From positions 620,001 through 684,000 of the forward strand of contig NZ_CP082292.1 in assembly GCF_019880205.1 (NCBI RefSeq): DNA of 64,000 nucleotides, given 5' to 3'. Below the pieces are notes generated by a model. The model worked only from the letters and a program-made list of their open reading frames with translations. It did no database searches and had not been told where the DNA came from. Both the position numbers and the translations under genes were made by a program. Source of the DNA: Pantoea alfalfae (GTDB taxonomy: Bacteria > Pseudomonadota > Gammaproteobacteria > Enterobacterales > Enterobacteriaceae). Shown here one piece after another: positions 24,403 through 35,651 of the stretch (position 1 is the stretch's first letter; each line of letters starts with the position of its first letter).

Positions 24403-27255
24403 ATGTTGGCAGCACTTCCCGCGTTGCTACGCGATCAGGCCGAAGAGGCCGCCCGACAGCTTGGGGTTCCGCTGGCTTCGCTCAGCCCGGAGCAGGCCGC
24501 CGGGCTGGCTTTCAGCGACTTTGTGCTGGAAAATCTGCAACAACATCCCGACTGGTGGCAGATGATGCTCGACCAGCCGCCGCAGCCTGAAGAGTGGCAG
24601 CACTACGCTGTATGGCTAAACGAGGTGCTCAGCAGCATCGACAGTGAAGCGAGCCTGATGCGCGAACTGCGGCTGTTTCGCCGCCGTATGCTGGTGCGTA
24701 TTGCCTGGATGCAGGCGCTGCAACACGCCACGACCGAACAGAGCCTGCACCAGCTCAGCGTTTTAGCCGAAGTGCTGATCAGCAGGGCGCGTGACTGGGT
24801 ATATCAGGATTGCTGCCGTGATTTTGGTACGCCCTGTAATGCCGACGGCGACGCACAGCCGCTGCTGATTCTGGGCATGGGCAAGCTGGGCGGCGGCGAA
24901 CTCAATTTCTCCTCTGACATCGACCTTATTTTCGCCTGGCCGGAAAACGGCACCACGCGTGGCGGACGGCGTGAGCTCGACAATGCTCAGTTCTTTACCC
25001 GTATGGGCCAGCGGCTGATCAAAGTACTGGATCAACCCACCATGGATGGCTTTGTCTACCGTGTGGATATGCGGCTGCGGCCATTTGGCGACAGCGGTCC
25101 GCTGGTGATGAGTTTTGCCGCGCTGGAGGATTACTACCAGGAGCAGGGACGCGACTGGGAGCGTTACGCCATGGTCAAGGCGCGCCTGATGGGTGATGAC
25201 CACGACCGCTGGAGCCTGGAGCTGCAGCAGATGTTGCGGCCGTTCGTGTATCGCCGCTACATCGACTTCAGCGTGATCCAGTCGCTGCGTAACATGAAAG
25301 GGATGATCAGCCGCGAGGTACGGCGTCGCGGACTGAAAAACAATATCAAACTGGGGGCGGGCGGCATCCGTGAAACCGAGTTTATCGTACAGGTGTTCCA
25401 GCTGATTCGGGGCGGGCGTGAGCGCTCGCTTCAGTTACGTGCCCTGTTGCCGACGCTGGAGGCGATCAAAACCCTGGCTCTGCTGCCTGCTGAACAGGTG
25501 GATACGCTGCGTGATGCCTATCTGTTCCTGCGGCGGCTGGAGAATCTGCTGCAAAGCCTGGGCGACGAGCAGACCCAGACGCTGCCGGAAGATGAGCTGC
25601 ATCGCGCCCGGCTGGCGTGGGCGATGGATTGTGCCGACTGGCCTGCGCTGATGACCCAGCTTGAGGCTCAGATGGCAGCGGTACGGACAATCTTTGACGA
25701 GCTGATTGGGGAAGATACGCCTGAGATTGGCGATCAGCGTGAGCTGGCGGAGTTTCAGGTGCTGTGGCAGGACCAGCTGGAGAATAATGAGCTGGCGCCG
25801 CTGGTACCGCAGCTCAGTGACGATCAGCGGCTTACACTGCATCAGACGCTGGAGGCGTTTCGTCAGGACATCAGCCGGCGCACTATCGGTCCGCGTGGCC
25901 GTCAGGCGCTGGATCAACTGATGCCGCGTCTGCTGAGCGAGGTCTGCCCGCGTGAAGATGCGGCGGTCACGCTGAGTCGTCTGACGCCGCTGCTGCTCGG
26001 CGTGCTGACCCGTAGCACCTATCTGGAGCTGCTGACCGAATATCACGGTGCCCTGCGTCACCTGATTCGCCTGTGCGCGGCCTCACCGATGGTGGCCAGC
26101 CAGCTGGCGCGTCACCCTTTATTGCTGGATGAACTGCTCGATCCGGCCACGCTCTATCAGCCGACCGCCACTGACGCCTATCGCGATGAGCTGCGACAAT
26201 ATCTGCTGCGCATACCCACTGAGGATGAGGAGCAGCAGCTGGAAGCGGTGCGGCAGTTTAAGCAGGCGCAACATCTGCGTATTGCCGCCGCTGACATCGC
26301 AGGCACTCTGCCGGTGATGAAAGTCAGCGATCATCTCACCTGGCTGGCTGAAGCAATCATCGACTCTGTGGTACGTCAGGCGTGGAACATGATGGTGCAG
26401 CGCTATGGTCGTCCCTCTCACCTAAACAATGAATATGAACGCGGTTTTGCCGTACTGGGCTATGGCAAGCTTGGCGGCTGGGAGCTGGGTTACAGTTCTG
26501 ACCTCGATTTAGTCTTCCTGCATGACTGTCCGGCAGACGCAGTGACAGAAGGGGAGCGCAGCATTGATGGCCGTCAGTTCTATCTGCGCCTTGCTCAACG
26601 CATTATGCATCTCTTCAGTACCCGTACCGCCTCCGGCATTCTCTATGAAGTGGACGCGCGTCTGCGTCCTTCCGGCGCGGCAGGCATGCTGGTCAGTACT
26701 TTTGAAGCGTTTGAAGAGTATCAGCGTAGTGAAGCCTGGACCTGGGAGCATCAGGCGCTGGTCCGGGCGCGCGTGGTGTTTGGCGAAGCCGCGCTGGGTG
26801 ATCGTTTCAACGCGATTCGTCAGACGATTCTGTCGCTGCCACGTCCTGCAGACGCGCTGCAAACCGAAGTGCGTGAGATGCGTGAAAAGATGCGTGCTCA
26901 CCTCAGTAACAAACATAAAGGTCGGTGGGATATCAAGGCCGATGCGGGTGGCATCACCGATATTGAATTCATCGCCCAATATCTTGTCTTACGCTACGCC
27001 GCTGAGCAGCCCGAGCTGACGCGCTGGTCTGACAATGTGCGCATTTTTGAGCTGATGGCGAAGTACCATAAAATGCCCGCCGATGAAGCGCAGGCGCTGA
27101 CGCAGGCTTATGTCACGCTGCGCGACGCCCTGCATCATCGCGCCCTGCAGGCGCTGCCGGGCCACGTTGAGCCAGAGGCTTACGCAGCGGAGCGGCAGAC
27201 GGTTCTGAACAGCTGGCAACGCTGGCTGATAACGCCTGCGTCTATCCTGGCGTGA
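24403..27255 (+). CDS. glnE: Bifunctional glutamine synthetase adenylyltransferase/adenylyl-removing enzyme
   Basis: The 950-residue protein (E. coli 946) sets glutamine synthetase activity by adding or removing AMP in response to PII and glutamine. It has two nucleotidyltransferase-fold domains with matching motifs: [20 protein letters not shown] near residue 165 (removal domain) and [20 protein letters not shown] near 690 (adenylylation domain), with a central helical region. An AAGGAGGGAG lies before the ATG at 24403. Confidence 0.98.
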   Translation: MLAALPALLRDQAEEAARQLGVPLASLSPEQAAGLAFSDFVLENLQQHPDWWQMMLDQPPQPEEWQHYAVWLNEVLSSIDSEASLMRELRLFRRRMLVRIAWMQALQHATTEQSLHQLSVLAEVLISRARDWVYQDCCRDFGTPCNADGDAQPLLILGMGKLGGGELNFSSDIDLIFAWPENGTTRGGRRELDNAQFFTRMGQRLIKVLDQPTMDGFVYRVDMRLRPFGDSGPLVMSFAALEDYYQEQGRDWERYAMVKARLMGDDHDRWSLELQQMLRPFVYRRYIDFSVIQSLRNMKGMISREVRRRGLKNNIKLGAGGIRETEFIVQVFQLIRGGRERSLQLRALLPTLEAIKTLALLPAEQVDTLRDAYLFLRRLENLLQSLGDEQTQTLPEDELHRARLAWAMDCADWPALMTQLEAQMAAVRTIFDELIGEDTPEIGDQRELAEFQVLWQDQLENNELAPLVPQLSDDQRLTLHQTLEAFRQDISRRTIGPRGRQALDQLMPRLLSEVCPREDAAVTLSRLTPLLLGVLTRSTYLELLTEYHGALRHLIRLCAASPMVASQLARHPLLLDELLDPATLYQPTATDAYRDELRQYLLRIPTEDEEQQLEAVRQFKQAQHLRIAAADIAGTLPVMKVSDHLTWLAEAIIDSVVRQAWNMMVQRYGRPSHLNNEYERGFAVLGYGKLGGWELGYSSDLDLVFLHDCPADAVTEGERSIDGRQFYLRLAQRIMHLFSTRTASGILYEVDARLRPSGAAGMLVSTFEAFEEYQRSEAWTWEHQALVRARVVFGEAALGDRFNAIRQTILSLPRPADALQTEVREMREKMRAHLSNKHKGRWDIKADAGGITDIEFIAQYLVLRYAAEQPELTRWSDNVRIFELMAKYHKMPADEAQALTQAYVTLRDALHHRALQALPGHVEPEAYAAERQTVLNSWQRWLITPASILA

Positions 27256-27325
27256 TGCTGATAGCACAAATCGCAACTGTGCTATCATCCGCGCACTATT
27301 TTTAATGCAGTCTGGAGTGTCTGGA

Positions 27326-28750
27326 ATGAAAGTGACTCTGCCCGCGTTCGGCCAAGCCTCAGTGCTGGTTGTTGGCGATGTAATGTTGGATCGTTACTGG
27401 TATGGCCCAACCAGCCGTATCTCCCCTGAAGCCCCGGTTCCGGTGGTGAAAGTGGACACGGTTGAAGAGCGCCCTGGCGGCGCGGCAAACGTGGCGATGA
27501 ACATTGCAGCACTCGGTGCCGCGTCCCGGCTAATTGGCCTGACCGGTGAAGATGATGCGGCGCGCGTGTTAAGTAATACGCTCAAAGACGTCAACGTTCA
27601 TTGTGACTTCGTGGCGGTCAAAAGCCATCCGACCATTACCAAACTGCGCGTACTTTCCCGCAATCAGCAGCTGATCCGCCTCGATTTTGAAGAGGGCTTT
27701 GAACAGGTCGATCCGGAGCCGATTCACCAGAAGATGCGTGAGTCACTGGCTGCTGCGGGTGCGCTGGTGCTGTCCGATTATGCCAAAGGCGCGCTTTCCA
27801 GCGTGCAGACCATGATTACCCTGGCCCGCGAAGCGGGCGTGCCGGTATTGATCGACCCAAAAGGCACTGATTTTGCGCGCTATCGTGGCGCAACGCTGCT
27901 GACGCCGAACCTCTCCGAATTTGAAGCCGTGGTTGGCAAATGCAAAAACGAAGAGGAGATCGTGGCGCGCGGCACGCAGCTGATCGCGGATTTTGACCTC
28001 TCCGCGCTGCTGGTGACCCGTTCCGAAAACGGTATGACGCTGCTGCAGCCGGGCAAAGCGCCTCTGCATCTGCCGACCCAGGCGCAGGAAGTCTATGATG
28101 TGACTGGTGCCGGTGACACGGTGATTGGCGTGCTGGCGGCAGCACTGGCTGCGGGCGACTCGCTGGAAGAGGCCTGTTTCCTGGCGAACGCGGCGGCGGG
28201 TGTCGTGGTGGGTAAACTCGGTACCTCGACCGTCAGCACTGTTGAGCTGGAAAATGCGATTCACGCCCGCCCGGAACAGGGGTTCGGCATCATGACGGAA
28301 GCGCAGTTAAAAGCCGCCGTTGAGATGGCCCGTCGTCGTGGCGAAAAAGTGGTGATGACTAACGGCGTGTTCGACATTCTGCACGCGGGACATGTCTCTT
28401 ATTTGGCCAATGCACGCAAGCTTGGCGATAGACTGATTGTCGCGGTGAACAGCGATGCATCCACTAAACGTCTGAAAGGTGAAAGCCGTCCGGTCAATCC
28501 GCAGGAAAACCGGATGATCGTGCTCGGCGCGCTTGAAGCAGTCGACTGGGTAGTCGTCTTTGAAGAGGATACGCCGCAGCGGCTGATCGCAGGGATTCTG
28601 CCCGACCTGCTGGTCAAAGGCGGTGATTATAAGCCGGAAGAAATCGCGGGCAGCAAAGAAGTGTGGGCAAATGGCGGCGACGTGCAGGTGCTGAACTTCG
28701 AAGATGGTATCTCCACCACCAACATCATCAAAACTATTCGCGGCAGCTAA
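27326..28750 (+). CDS. hldE: Bifunctional heptose 7-phosphate kinase/heptose 1-phosphate adenylyltransferase
   Basis: The 474-residue protein (E. coli 477) makes ADP-D-glycero-beta-D-manno-heptose for the LPS inner core. Residues 1 to about 318 are a PfkB-type kinase ([38 protein letters not shown]). The last 130 residues are a cytidylyltransferase-like domain with [16 protein letters not shown]. The ATG at 27326 matches the E. coli N-terminus MKVTLP; a frame seven codons longer is open but lacks a good ribosome site. It is notable that this housekeeping pathway also begins from sedoheptulose 7-phosphate, the expected substrate of the cyclase at 2820-4046. Confidence 0.98.
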   Translation: MKVTLPAFGQASVLVVGDVMLDRYWYGPTSRISPEAPVPVVKVDTVEERPGGAANVAMNIAALGAASRLIGLTGEDDAARVLSNTLKDVNVHCDFVAVKSHPTITKLRVLSRNQQLIRLDFEEGFEQVDPEPIHQKMRESLAAAGALVLSDYAKGALSSVQTMITLAREAGVPVLIDPKGTDFARYRGATLLTPNLSEFEAVVGKCKNEEEIVARGTQLIADFDLSALLVTRSENGMTLLQPGKAPLHLPTQAQEVYDVTGAGDTVIGVLAAALAAGDSLEEACFLANAAAGVVVGKLGTSTVSTVELENAIHARPEQGFGIMTEAQLKAAVEMARRRGEKVVMTNGVFDILHAGHVSYLANARKLGDRLIVAVNSDASTKRLKGESRPVNPQENRMIVLGALEAVDWVVVFEEDTPQRLIAGILPDLLVKGGDYKPEEIAGSKEVWANGGDVQVLNFEDGISTTNIIKTIRGS

Positions 28751-28760
28751 AGCAGAAAGT

Positions 28761-28783
28761 AAGCGGGAGCCTGGCTCCCGCTT
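28761..28783. terminator. Hairpin between hldE and ubiK
   Basis: AAGCGGGAGC (28761-28770) and GCTCCCGCTT (28774-28783) form a 10-bp stem with a 3-base loop between convergent genes. The T tract is weak. Confidence 0.7.
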
Positions 28784-28788
28784 AACAC

Positions 28789-29184
28789 TTATTCTGACTT
28801 GTTGTCCGGAACAGGTTTCACGACATCGGCAACCGGTGGCGGAGAAACGGCAGGTGAAGTGGCTACTGAAGCGGATGGTGTCGCCGCTGCAACAGGTGTT
28901 GCCGGTGCGGTTACCGTTGCAGTCGGAGGCGTACCCGCTGATGACCCCTGACTTTCCAGCTGGGCCAGACGTTGCTCCAGGGCCGCCAGTTTCTCCCGCG
29001 TACGCAGTAATACCTGCGTCTGCACATCAAACTCTTCACGGTTGACCAGATCCATCCGGGTCAGCTGCGCCTGAAGAACCTGACGAATTTTCTTTTCGAC
29101 ATCATCACCAAACTCACGAACACCTTTAGGCATCGCTTCGTGAACCTGACGGGCAAGTTGTTCAATTTTTTTCGTGTCGATCAT
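28789..29184 (-). CDS. ubiK: Ubiquinone biosynthesis accessory factor UbiK (YqiC)
   Basis: The 131-residue protein starts [20 protein letters not shown] and keeps the UbiK body of amphipathic and coiled-coil helices (to about residue 80, [17 protein letters not shown]). UbiK assists the Ubi complex in aerobic ubiquinone synthesis and trimerises through its coiled coil. After residue 80 there is an unusually long low-complexity tail of Ala, Pro, Thr, Val and Ser. E. coli YqiC is about 96 residues, so the tail is an extension. The ATG at 29184 has AGGAAA upstream; the longer frame is not needed. Confidence 0.92.
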   Translation of the reverse strand: MIDTKKIEQLARQVHEAMPKGVREFGDDVEKKIRQVLQAQLTRMDLVNREEFDVQTQVLLRTREKLAALEQRLAQLESQGSSAGTPPTATVTAPATPVAAATPSASVATSPAVSPPPVADVVKPVPDNKSE

Positions 29185-29360
29185 GATGATTTCCTGGTTA
29201 CGGAGAGCTGTGTCAGCGTGTTTACCAACGTAATAAGTGTTAAGTGTAATGCCAGAAATGAAAAGGATAAACCTCAAATCGGTAACGCAGGAAATGCAAA
29301 AGCAATTGCGCTATTGATGATTGCCGCCTCAAACGATCGGCGTTATAGTTGAAAGGCTTA

Positions 29361-29510
29361 TTCTCAGGGCGGGGCGCAATTCCCCACCGGCGGTAAATCA
29401 GCTTCGGCTGAAAGCCCGCGAGCGCTTTATCTCGATGAAAAGAGAGGTAAAGGTCAGCAGATCCGGTGTAATTCCGGAGCCGACGGTTACAGTCCGGATG
29501 GGAGAGGGTA
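29361..29510 (+). ncRNA. FMN riboswitch (RFN element) of ribB
   Basis: The segment opens TTCTCAGGGCGGGG and contains TTCCCCACCGGCGGTAA, AGCCCGCGAGCG, GGTCAGCAGATCCGGTG, then CCGGAGCCGACGGTTACAGT and ends GGATGGGAGAGGG. These are the conserved segments of the RFN element in order. It lies 113 bases before ribB and should lower its expression when FMN binds, as in E. coli ribB. Confidence 0.97.
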
Positions 29511-29623
29511 ACGACATCTGTCGGACAGTTGTGTCTGCATCACGTTATTGCCACGTCTTTTTGACGTCACTCCTAAGCACGCCCTGATTCTGGTAACCCA
29601 TACATTTTAAGGTTTTTATTACC

Positions 29624-30280
29624 ATGAATCAGACGCTACTTTCTGAATTTGGCACGCCTGAACAGCGTGTAGAACGTGCTATCGCCGCCCTGCGTGAGGG
29701 ACGCGGTGTGATGGTACTCGACGATGAAAATCGTGAAAACGAAGGCGATATGATCTTCGCCGCAGAAACCATGACTGTTGAACAGATGGCGCTGACTATT
29801 CGTCACGGCAGCGGCATCGTCTGCCTCTGCCTGACCGAAGCGCGTCGGCAGCAGCTTGACCTGCCCATGATGGTGGAAAACAACACCAGCTCCTTTGGCA
29901 CCGGCTTCACCGTGACCATTGAAGCGGCTGAAGGCGTCACCACTGGCGTCTCCGCGCAGGATCGCATCACCACCATCCGCGCCGCCATTGCCGACAATGC
30001 CAAACCTACCGATCTGCATCGCCCTGGTCATGTCTTTCCGTTGCGTGCCAGCGAAGGCGGCGTATTGACCCGTGGCGGACATACTGAAGCAACTATCGAT
30101 TTAGTGACGCTGGCCGGCTTTAAGCCCGCTGGTGTGCTGTGTGAACTGACCAACGACGACGGCACTATGGCTCATGCGCCTGAAGCGATTGCGTTTGCCC
30201 GTCAGCACAACATGCCGGTAGTCACCATCGAAGATCTGATCGCCTGGCGTCGCGGACACGAAACGCGCTACGCCAGCTAA
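29624..30280 (+). CDS. ribB: 3,4-dihydroxy-2-butanone-4-phosphate synthase
   Basis: The 218-residue enzyme (E. coli 217) converts ribulose 5-phosphate to 3,4-dihydroxy-2-butanone 4-phosphate and formate in riboflavin synthesis. The acidic catalytic loop [16 protein letters not shown] and the substrate segment [24 protein letters not shown] are present. No GTP cyclohydrolase II domain is fused. It is controlled by the upstream FMN riboswitch. In E. coli zupT lies nearby, but it is absent here. Confidence 0.98.
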   Translation: MNQTLLSEFGTPEQRVERAIAALREGRGVMVLDDENRENEGDMIFAAETMTVEQMALTIRHGSGIVCLCLTEARRQQLDLPMMVENNTSSFGTGFTVTIEAAEGVTTGVSAQDRITTIRAAIADNAKPTDLHRPGHVFPLRASEGGVLTRGGHTEATIDLVTLAGFKPAGVLCELTNDDGTMAHAPEAIAFARQHNMPVVTIEDLIAWRRGHETRYAS

Positions 30281-30295
30281 TCTCTTTGATGCGAT

Positions 30296-30321
30296 AAACA
30301 GGCCCCGAGCGGGGCCTGTTT
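30296..30321. terminator. Terminator downstream of ribB
   Basis: AAACAGGCCCC (30296-30306) and GGGGCCTGTTT (30311-30321) form a perfect 11-bp stem with loop GAGC. Confidence 0.88.
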
Positions 30322-30515
30322 CATTCCTGTCGCACCGTCATGGCGCGGGCTGAACTCTCGCTTTTCCTCACTTCTCCCTGCTGAATTCGTTTTAATCTGA
30401 TACGTCAAATTGCATTCAAATTTCCTGGTGATCATCATCACGGTTATCCGCGTGATAACCTGGCGAATGCGCGTATCGTAGTGGCTATTAAACAACCGGA
30501 TCCCGGAGATGACGA

Positions 30516-31301
30516 ATGAGCCAGTTACGCATGCCAGCCCTGTTTTTAGGCCATGGCAGCCCGATGAATGCCCTTGAAGAGAACCGCTATACCGCCGCGT
30601 GGCGTCACGCTGGCGATACGCTGCCACGTCCACGCGCAATTATTGCGGTTTCGGCGCACTGGTATACGCGTGGCACCGCCGTGACGGCAATGGCACAGCC
30701 GAAGACCATTCATGATTTTGGTGGCTTCCCACAGGCGCTGTTTGATACGCGCTATCCGGCACCGGGATCGCCTGAACTGGCTCGGCAGCTGGCAGAGCAG
30801 TTAGCGCCCGTCGAGGTGAAGCTGGATCAGGATTGGGGACTGGACCATGGCTCCTGGGGTGTCCTGATTAAGATGTACCCGGATGCCGATATTCCGGTGG
30901 TACAGCTCAGTATTGACGGCACCAGACCTGCGGCATGGCACTTTGAGATGGGCCAGAAACTGGCAGCACTGCGCGATCAGGGCGTAATGATTGTCGCCAG
31001 CGGCAACGTGGTGCATAACCTGCGTAAAGTGCGCTGGGATGGCAACAGCGAAGTCTATCCGTGGGCCAGCAGTTTTGAGCAGTTTGTCCGCGATAACCTG
31101 GCGGTGCAGAGCGATGCCGCTTCTCATCCGCTGGTTAATTTTATGGACCATCCTGGCGCGGCGCTTTCTAACCCAACACCTGAGCACTATCTGCCGCTGC
31201 TCTATGTACTGGGCGCACGTCAGCCGGATGAGACAATCAGCATTCCGGTTGATGGCATGGAGATGGGTGCCATCAGCATGTTGTCGGTTCAGGTAGGTTA
31301 G
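30516..31301 (+). CDS. ygiD: Extradiol ring-cleavage dioxygenase YgiD (4,5-DOPA dioxygenase)
   Basis: The 261-residue protein (E. coli YgiD 262) is of the LigB/DODA family, which cleaves catechols extradiol with a divalent metal; E. coli YgiD acts on L-DOPA in vitro. Likely metal ligands are the histidines in LFLGHGSPMN, VVSAHWYT-like AVSAHWYTRG and ASGNVVHNLR, and LDHGSWGVL supplies the catalytic His. It follows the ribB terminator and runs convergently to ygiC. Confidence 0.95.
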   Translation: MSQLRMPALFLGHGSPMNALEENRYTAAWRHAGDTLPRPRAIIAVSAHWYTRGTAVTAMAQPKTIHDFGGFPQALFDTRYPAPGSPELARQLAEQLAPVEVKLDQDWGLDHGSWGVLIKMYPDADIPVVQLSIDGTRPAAWHFEMGQKLAALRDQGVMIVASGNVVHNLRKVRWDGNSEVYPWASSFEQFVRDNLAVQSDAASHPLVNFMDHPGAALSNPTPEHYLPLLYVLGARQPDETISIPVDGMEMGAISMLSVQVG

Positions 31302-31317
31302 GGCGAAGCGGAGAGAA

Positions 31318-31340
31318 AACAGGCCAGAAGCTGGCCTGTT
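31318..31340. terminator. Terminator between ygiD and ygiC
   Basis: AACAGGCCAG (31318-31327) and CTGGCCTGTT (31331-31340) form a 10-bp stem with a 3-base loop between convergent genes. Confidence 0.85.
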
Positions 31341-31354
31341 ATTATCGCGGTGCG

Positions 31355-32515
31355 TTAACCGATAAAGGCGTGCGGATAGAAACGGGAAAGATCCTGAGTG
31401 ATCAGGTCACGATCTTCACGCAGGCCGATTCCGGCCGGTTGATCGTCGATCAGCCAGCTTCCAATCAGCGTATAACTGTCGCCAAATTTTGGCAGCGGAT
31501 GGAACTGCTGGACGATCATTCCTTCTTCGCCGTACGGCCCATCAACGCGGGCAATCTCCTGACCATTTTCCACGATCCGGATGTTAGCGCCTTCACGTGA
31601 AAACAGTGGCTTCACCACATATTTTTCCATGTGTGGCACGTCATCTTCTGCGAACCAGGCGGGCAGCAGGTTAGGATGATTTGGGAACATCTCCCACAGC
31701 AGCGGCAGCAGAGCTTTGTTCGAAATGATGCTTTTCCATGCCGGTTCCAGCCAGCGCACGCCAGCATCGCCCAGCTTGGTAGAGAACATTTCACGCAGCA
31801 TGAACTCCCACGGATAGAGCTTGAACAGGTTACTAATCACCTGATCATGAGCGTCGGTGAATTCACCTTTTTCGCCCAGGCCAATCTCATCAATATAGAG
31901 AAATTCACTCGGCAGACCCGCTTCGGTGGCGCAATCCTGAAGATACTGCACGGTGCCACGATCTTCGTCGGTGTCGCGGCAGCAGGCGAAGTGCAGCCAG
32001 TTAAAGCCGTGCTGCTGGTGTAACGCGGCAAAGCGTTCAATCAGCTTTTCCTGCAGGCTATTAAACTGATCGCTGCCGGCGGGGAGTTGACCGGCGTTAA
32101 GCTGGTCTTCCAGCCAGAGCCACTGGAAAAATGCCGCTTCATACAGCGAGGTCGGCGTATCGGCATTGTTCTCCAGCAGTTTAACATCACCCTTGCCATC
32201 CCAGGCGAGATCCAGACGAGAGTACAGCGATGGCTGACGCTGATGCCATGAATCGCGCACGAAATCCCAGGTATGCTTAGGAATGCGGAATTTAGTCAGC
32301 AGCGCTTCGCTGTTGACCACTTTTTCCACCACCTGCAGGCACATCTGATGCAACTCAGCGGTAACATCTTCCAGATGCTCAATTTGCGCCAGCGTGAACT
32401 GATAATAAGCATCTTCACACCAGTAGGGCTCGCCATGCATGGTGTGAAAACGAAAACCGAATTCGGTGGCTTTTTCGCGCCAGCCCGGGCGCTCTGAAAT
32501 GGCAATGCGTTCCAT
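31355..32515 (-). CDS. ygiC: YgiC, ATP-grasp glutathionylspermidine-synthase-like protein
   Basis: The 386-residue protein has exactly the E. coli YgiC length and resembles the C-terminal synthetase domain of glutathionylspermidine synthase. Shared segments include [36 protein letters not shown] (in part), [14 protein letters not shown] and [12 protein letters not shown], typical of the ATP-grasp amide ligase. Substrates are not known. The ATG at 32515 matches the E. coli start; an extension would run into ygiB. It is 7 bases downstream of ygiB, in the tolC-ygiB-ygiC string. Confidence 0.95.
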   Translation of the reverse strand: MERIAISERPGWREKATEFGFRFHTMHGEPYWCEDAYYQFTLAQIEHLEDVTAELHQMCLQVVEKVVNSEALLTKFRIPKHTWDFVRDSWHQRQPSLYSRLDLAWDGKGDVKLLENNADTPTSLYEAAFFQWLWLEDQLNAGQLPAGSDQFNSLQEKLIERFAALHQQHGFNWLHFACCRDTDEDRGTVQYLQDCATEAGLPSEFLYIDEIGLGEKGEFTDAHDQVISNLFKLYPWEFMLREMFSTKLGDAGVRWLEPAWKSIISNKALLPLLWEMFPNHPNLLPAWFAEDDVPHMEKYVVKPLFSREGANIRIVENGQEIARVDGPYGEEGMIVQQFHPLPKFGDSYTLIGSWLIDDQPAGIGLREDRDLITQDLSRFYPHAFIG

Positions 32516-32522
32516 TGGGGCG

Positions 32523-33194
32523 TTAGCCTCCCATTGAGCGGCTGGAGGTGCCGGTGGCGCTGCTGCGCTGCATGCTGTTCTGCTTCGCGACGGTTTCACC
32601 AAAGCCACCACGGGTAATGGTCGACGTGGTCGCCGGTTTTGGTGCCAGCGCCGTTTTCGGCACAGTCATGGTTTTGCCAGAGGTAGCTGCGCCATAGTTA
32701 CGGCCCGATGCATCAACAAACTGACCATTGGCCGGGCTGCGGGCATTTTTCGGAGAGAACAGCGGTTGCTGCGCAAAGCCCGAACCACCGCCCATCATGC
32801 GGCCCATCATGTAACCCGCCATCAGTGGCATCCAGAAGCTGCCGCCGCTCTGCTGTGATTCCGCATTGGTGGTGCCCACGCCTGCCTGAGCCGGTGTCTG
32901 CTGACACTGGTTTTCGCCAAATTCAGCGACACAATCTTCACGGGTGGCATATTTTGGCGCGGTGCGTTCCGCCTCTTTTTTGGCCTCATTGAATGCGGTG
33001 GTACATTGCGCACTCTGGCCCGGATTGGCTTTCGAACAGTCATCGGCGTTCTGGTACATCGAAACCGTTTCATCGTTCTGTTCACAGCCAGCCAGCATAA
33101 ATACCGCCGAAACGGCGATAGCAACAGGCGTTAAATGGCGTGCCTGCCAGCTCTTACGAAAAGCGGCATAGCGAATAGATTTTGTGCGTTTCAT
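32523..33194 (-). CDS. ygiB: YgiB, DUF1190 family lipoprotein-like membrane protein
   Basis: The 223-residue protein matches E. coli YgiB in length and sequence. A basic N-terminus ([16 protein letters not shown]) leads to a hydrophobic stretch ending in FMLAGCEQ, a lipobox, so it is probably lipid-anchored. The middle carries conserved cysteines and the end is Gly/Ser-rich ([24 protein letters not shown]). It acts in the envelope; its exact function is not established. It is clustered with tolC and ygiC, as in E. coli. Confidence 0.93.
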   Translation of the reverse strand: MKRTKSIRYAAFRKSWQARHLTPVAIAVSAVFMLAGCEQNDETVSMYQNADDCSKANPGQSAQCTTAFNEAKKEAERTAPKYATREDCVAEFGENQCQQTPAQAGVGTTNAESQQSGGSFWMPLMAGYMMGRMMGGGSGFAQQPLFSPKNARSPANGQFVDASGRNYGAATSGKTMTVPKTALAPKPATTSTITRGGFGETVAKQNSMQRSSATGTSSRSMGG

Positions 33195-33336
33195 TATGAT
33201 TATCCTGTGCCCAAAGGTAGCGCATAGAATAGGGGATGGGGGGGTAAAATTGAAGCTGGAGGCCTGATGCAACAGGGATCTTTACTTAGTTATACGTTCA
33301 ACAGAGAGGCGGGCCGCAAAGCAGCCCACCTGCTGA

Positions 33337-34803
33337 TTAATTACCGAAAGGATTACCGCTACTGTGGCGAGCCGCAGGACGTGCGGCCTCAGAAGAGCCG
33401 GTTGCCACCGGACCGCTATCCACACGTGCGGTCTGCTGGGCATTTTCCGGTGCCACGGTTTCCGGTGACGTCGGGATCTCTTTACCAAGCTGGCTGTTCA
33501 GTTTCTGCAGGCTCTGCTCATTGAGCGTACCCAGCGCATAACTGATATTCAGCTGGTTAATCAGGTAGCTATAGCGCGCATCAGAGAGCTGCTGCTTCGC
33601 GTTGTAGAGCACGGTAGTTGCATCGAGCACATCGACGATAGTACGTGTACCCACCTGATAGCCTGCTTCTGACGCATCGAGAGAGCTTTGCGCAGAGACC
33701 ACGGCCTGTTTGTAGGCGTTGATGCTGCTGATAGACGCATTCACGTTGTTAAACGATGAACGTACGGTCTGAACCGCAGAGCGGTGCGCGCTTTCCAGTG
33801 ATTCACTGGCGCTGACGAAGCTGTACTGCGCCTGTTTCACCTGAGAGGTGACGCTGCCGCCGCTATAGAGTGGCAGTGAGAAGCTCAGGCCAACCTGGTT
33901 AGAACCGGTAATGGAGTCAGTTGAACCCTGGCTCTGGTTCGCACGGCTGCCGCCATACTTGCTGTTTGACAGGCCGGTAGAGGCAGTCAGACCAATAGTA
34001 GGCATATGACCCGCTTCCATCTGGCGGATCTGCTCACGGGCTAAATCCTGGTTCAGACGCGCAGAGAGCAGCGACAGGTTACGGGCTTCCGCCTGCTTAA
34101 GCAGTGCGCTCACGGGTTCCGGCTTATCGGTTCTGAAGCGATCGATGCTCAGCGAAGCAAGCGACATGTAATCCATGCCGGTGATCTGACGCAGCGTTTC
34201 TACGTTATTATCAAGGTTGTTACGCGCGGTGACTTCGTTGGCCAGCACGCTGTCATACTGGGCGCGGGCGTTCTGTACGTCAGTGATGGCAACCAGGCCA
34301 ACGTTAAAGCGCTGAGTGGTCTGATCCAGCTCGCGATAGATCGACTGTTTCTGCGCTTCAGTGTAAGAAAGCGTATCAATCGCTTTCAGCACGTTGAAGT
34401 AGGCGGTCGCGGTGTTCAGAATCAGATCCTGCTGTGCGACCTGATAGGTGACATCCTGAATACCGGCAGCTTTTTCCTGCAGGGTCAGCGCGCGCCATTT
34501 CGACATGTCGAAAATAGTCTGGGTCAATTGCAGCGTGCCGCTGGTCGTGTTGGAATGGAGACCGCTGCTGTCGCGATAGCCGTTGTTATAGGTGTAGTCT
34601 GCACCCAGGCCGAGCTGGGGTAATAATGGGCTGCGCGCTTCGTTGATTTTCTCAAAAGCAGAATCGCGATCGGCAGCGGCGCTGCGCAGATCCGGGTTGC
34701 TCAGACGCGCTTGCTGGTAAACCTGAAGCAGGTCTTCGGCCTGGCTGGCGAAGCTGAAACCGCCCAGGCTCAGCCCAATAAAAAATGGGAGCAGTTTTTT
34801 CAT
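33337..34803 (-). CDS. tolC: Outer membrane efflux channel TolC
   Basis: The 488-residue precursor has a signal peptide (residues 1-22, ending SFASQA), then the mature start EDLLQVYQQARLSNPDLR. The two repeat halves of the outer membrane efflux family follow, with SGLHSNTTSGTLQLTQTIFD and VGLSFSLPLYSGG barrel strands. It forms the trimeric channel for AcrAB-type pumps and type I secretion. The ATG at 34803 is preferred over one two codons upstream because AAGGA lies 7 bases from it. It is divergent from nudF, as in E. coli. Confidence 0.98.
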   Translation of the reverse strand: MKKLLPFFIGLSLGGFSFASQAEDLLQVYQQARLSNPDLRSAAADRDSAFEKINEARSPLLPQLGLGADYTYNNGYRDSSGLHSNTTSGTLQLTQTIFDMSKWRALTLQEKAAGIQDVTYQVAQQDLILNTATAYFNVLKAIDTLSYTEAQKQSIYRELDQTTQRFNVGLVAITDVQNARAQYDSVLANEVTARNNLDNNVETLRQITGMDYMSLASLSIDRFRTDKPEPVSALLKQAEARNLSLLSARLNQDLAREQIRQMEAGHMPTIGLTASTGLSNSKYGGSRANQSQGSTDSITGSNQVGLSFSLPLYSGGSVTSQVKQAQYSFVSASESLESAHRSAVQTVRSSFNNVNASISSINAYKQAVVSAQSSLDASEAGYQVGTRTIVDVLDATTVLYNAKQQLSDARYSYLINQLNISYALGTLNEQSLQKLNSQLGKEIPTSPETVAPENAQQTARVDSGPVATGSSEAARPAARHSSGNPFGN

Positions 34804-35012
34804 TTGCATTCCTTTTGTTGCAGCAAATTGCAGTGGGTGCGCTGCCGGGTAAGCCAAAAATTATCGCCGATTCTAGCAGAGGGCAACTGTGAGATAAGTT
34901 GGCTGAACGTGCCTTCTCCCTCTAATTTACGTAAATAATTCAGAAAGAACTACTTACATGGAGCACAGTTACAGGCTTTTTTCGCTCCACCCCAATCTGC
35001 ACAAGGAACCTG

Positions 35013-35651
35013 ATGATGCCGGAAGAAAAAAAATCCCCTGTGACTTTCACAAAAAACGATGTAGAAATTATTGCACGCGAAACCGTCTATGATGGTTTTT
35101 TTTCCATCGAACGTTACCGCTTCCGCCATCGCCAGTTTAATGGCGAAATGAGTGGGGAAGTGCAGCGTGAAGTTTTTGAGCGCGGACATGCCGCCGTGCT
35201 GCTACCTTATGATCCCTTACGCGATGAAGTGGTGCTGATTGAGCAGATCCGCATCCCGGCTTATGACAGCAGTGCTTCACCCTGGCTGCTGGAGATGGTC
35301 GCCGGCATTATTGAACCCGGCGAATCTGTTGAGCAGGTTGCGCGCCGTGAAGCCGTTGAAGAAGCAGGTCTGGACGTTGGCCGGGTTAAGCCTGTGCTTA
35401 GCTATCTGGCCAGCCCTGGTGGCACCAGCGAACGTCTGTCGGTGCTGATTGGGGAAGTGGATGCCAGCCAGGCAGAGGGATGCCATGGTCTGGAGGAAGA
35501 GAATGAGGATATTCTTGTGCATGTGGTAAGCCGCGAACAGGCTTATCGCTGGGTGGAAGAGGGGATAATCGACAATGCGGCGTCTGTCATCGCCCTGCAA
35601 TGGCTGGCGTTGCACCATGAAAAACTACGCGAAGAGTGGATACAAAAATGA
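35013..35651 (+). CDS. nudF: ADP-ribose pyrophosphatase
   Basis: The 212-residue Nudix enzyme hydrolyses ADP-ribose to AMP and ribose 5-phosphate. The Nudix box is [22 protein letters not shown], with downstream [12 protein letters not shown] typical of ADPRases. It begins the nudF-yqiB-cpdA-yqiA-parE string, with its stop overlapping the yqiB start (ATGA). Confidence 0.97.
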   Translation: MMPEEKKSPVTFTKNDVEIIARETVYDGFFSIERYRFRHRQFNGEMSGEVQREVFERGHAAVLLPYDPLRDEVVLIEQIRIPAYDSSASPWLLEMVAGIIEPGESVEQVARREAVEEAGLDVGRVKPVLSYLASPGGTSERLSVLIGEVDASQAEGCHGLEEENEDILVHVVSREQAYRWVEEGIIDNAASVIALQWLALHHEKLREEWIQK

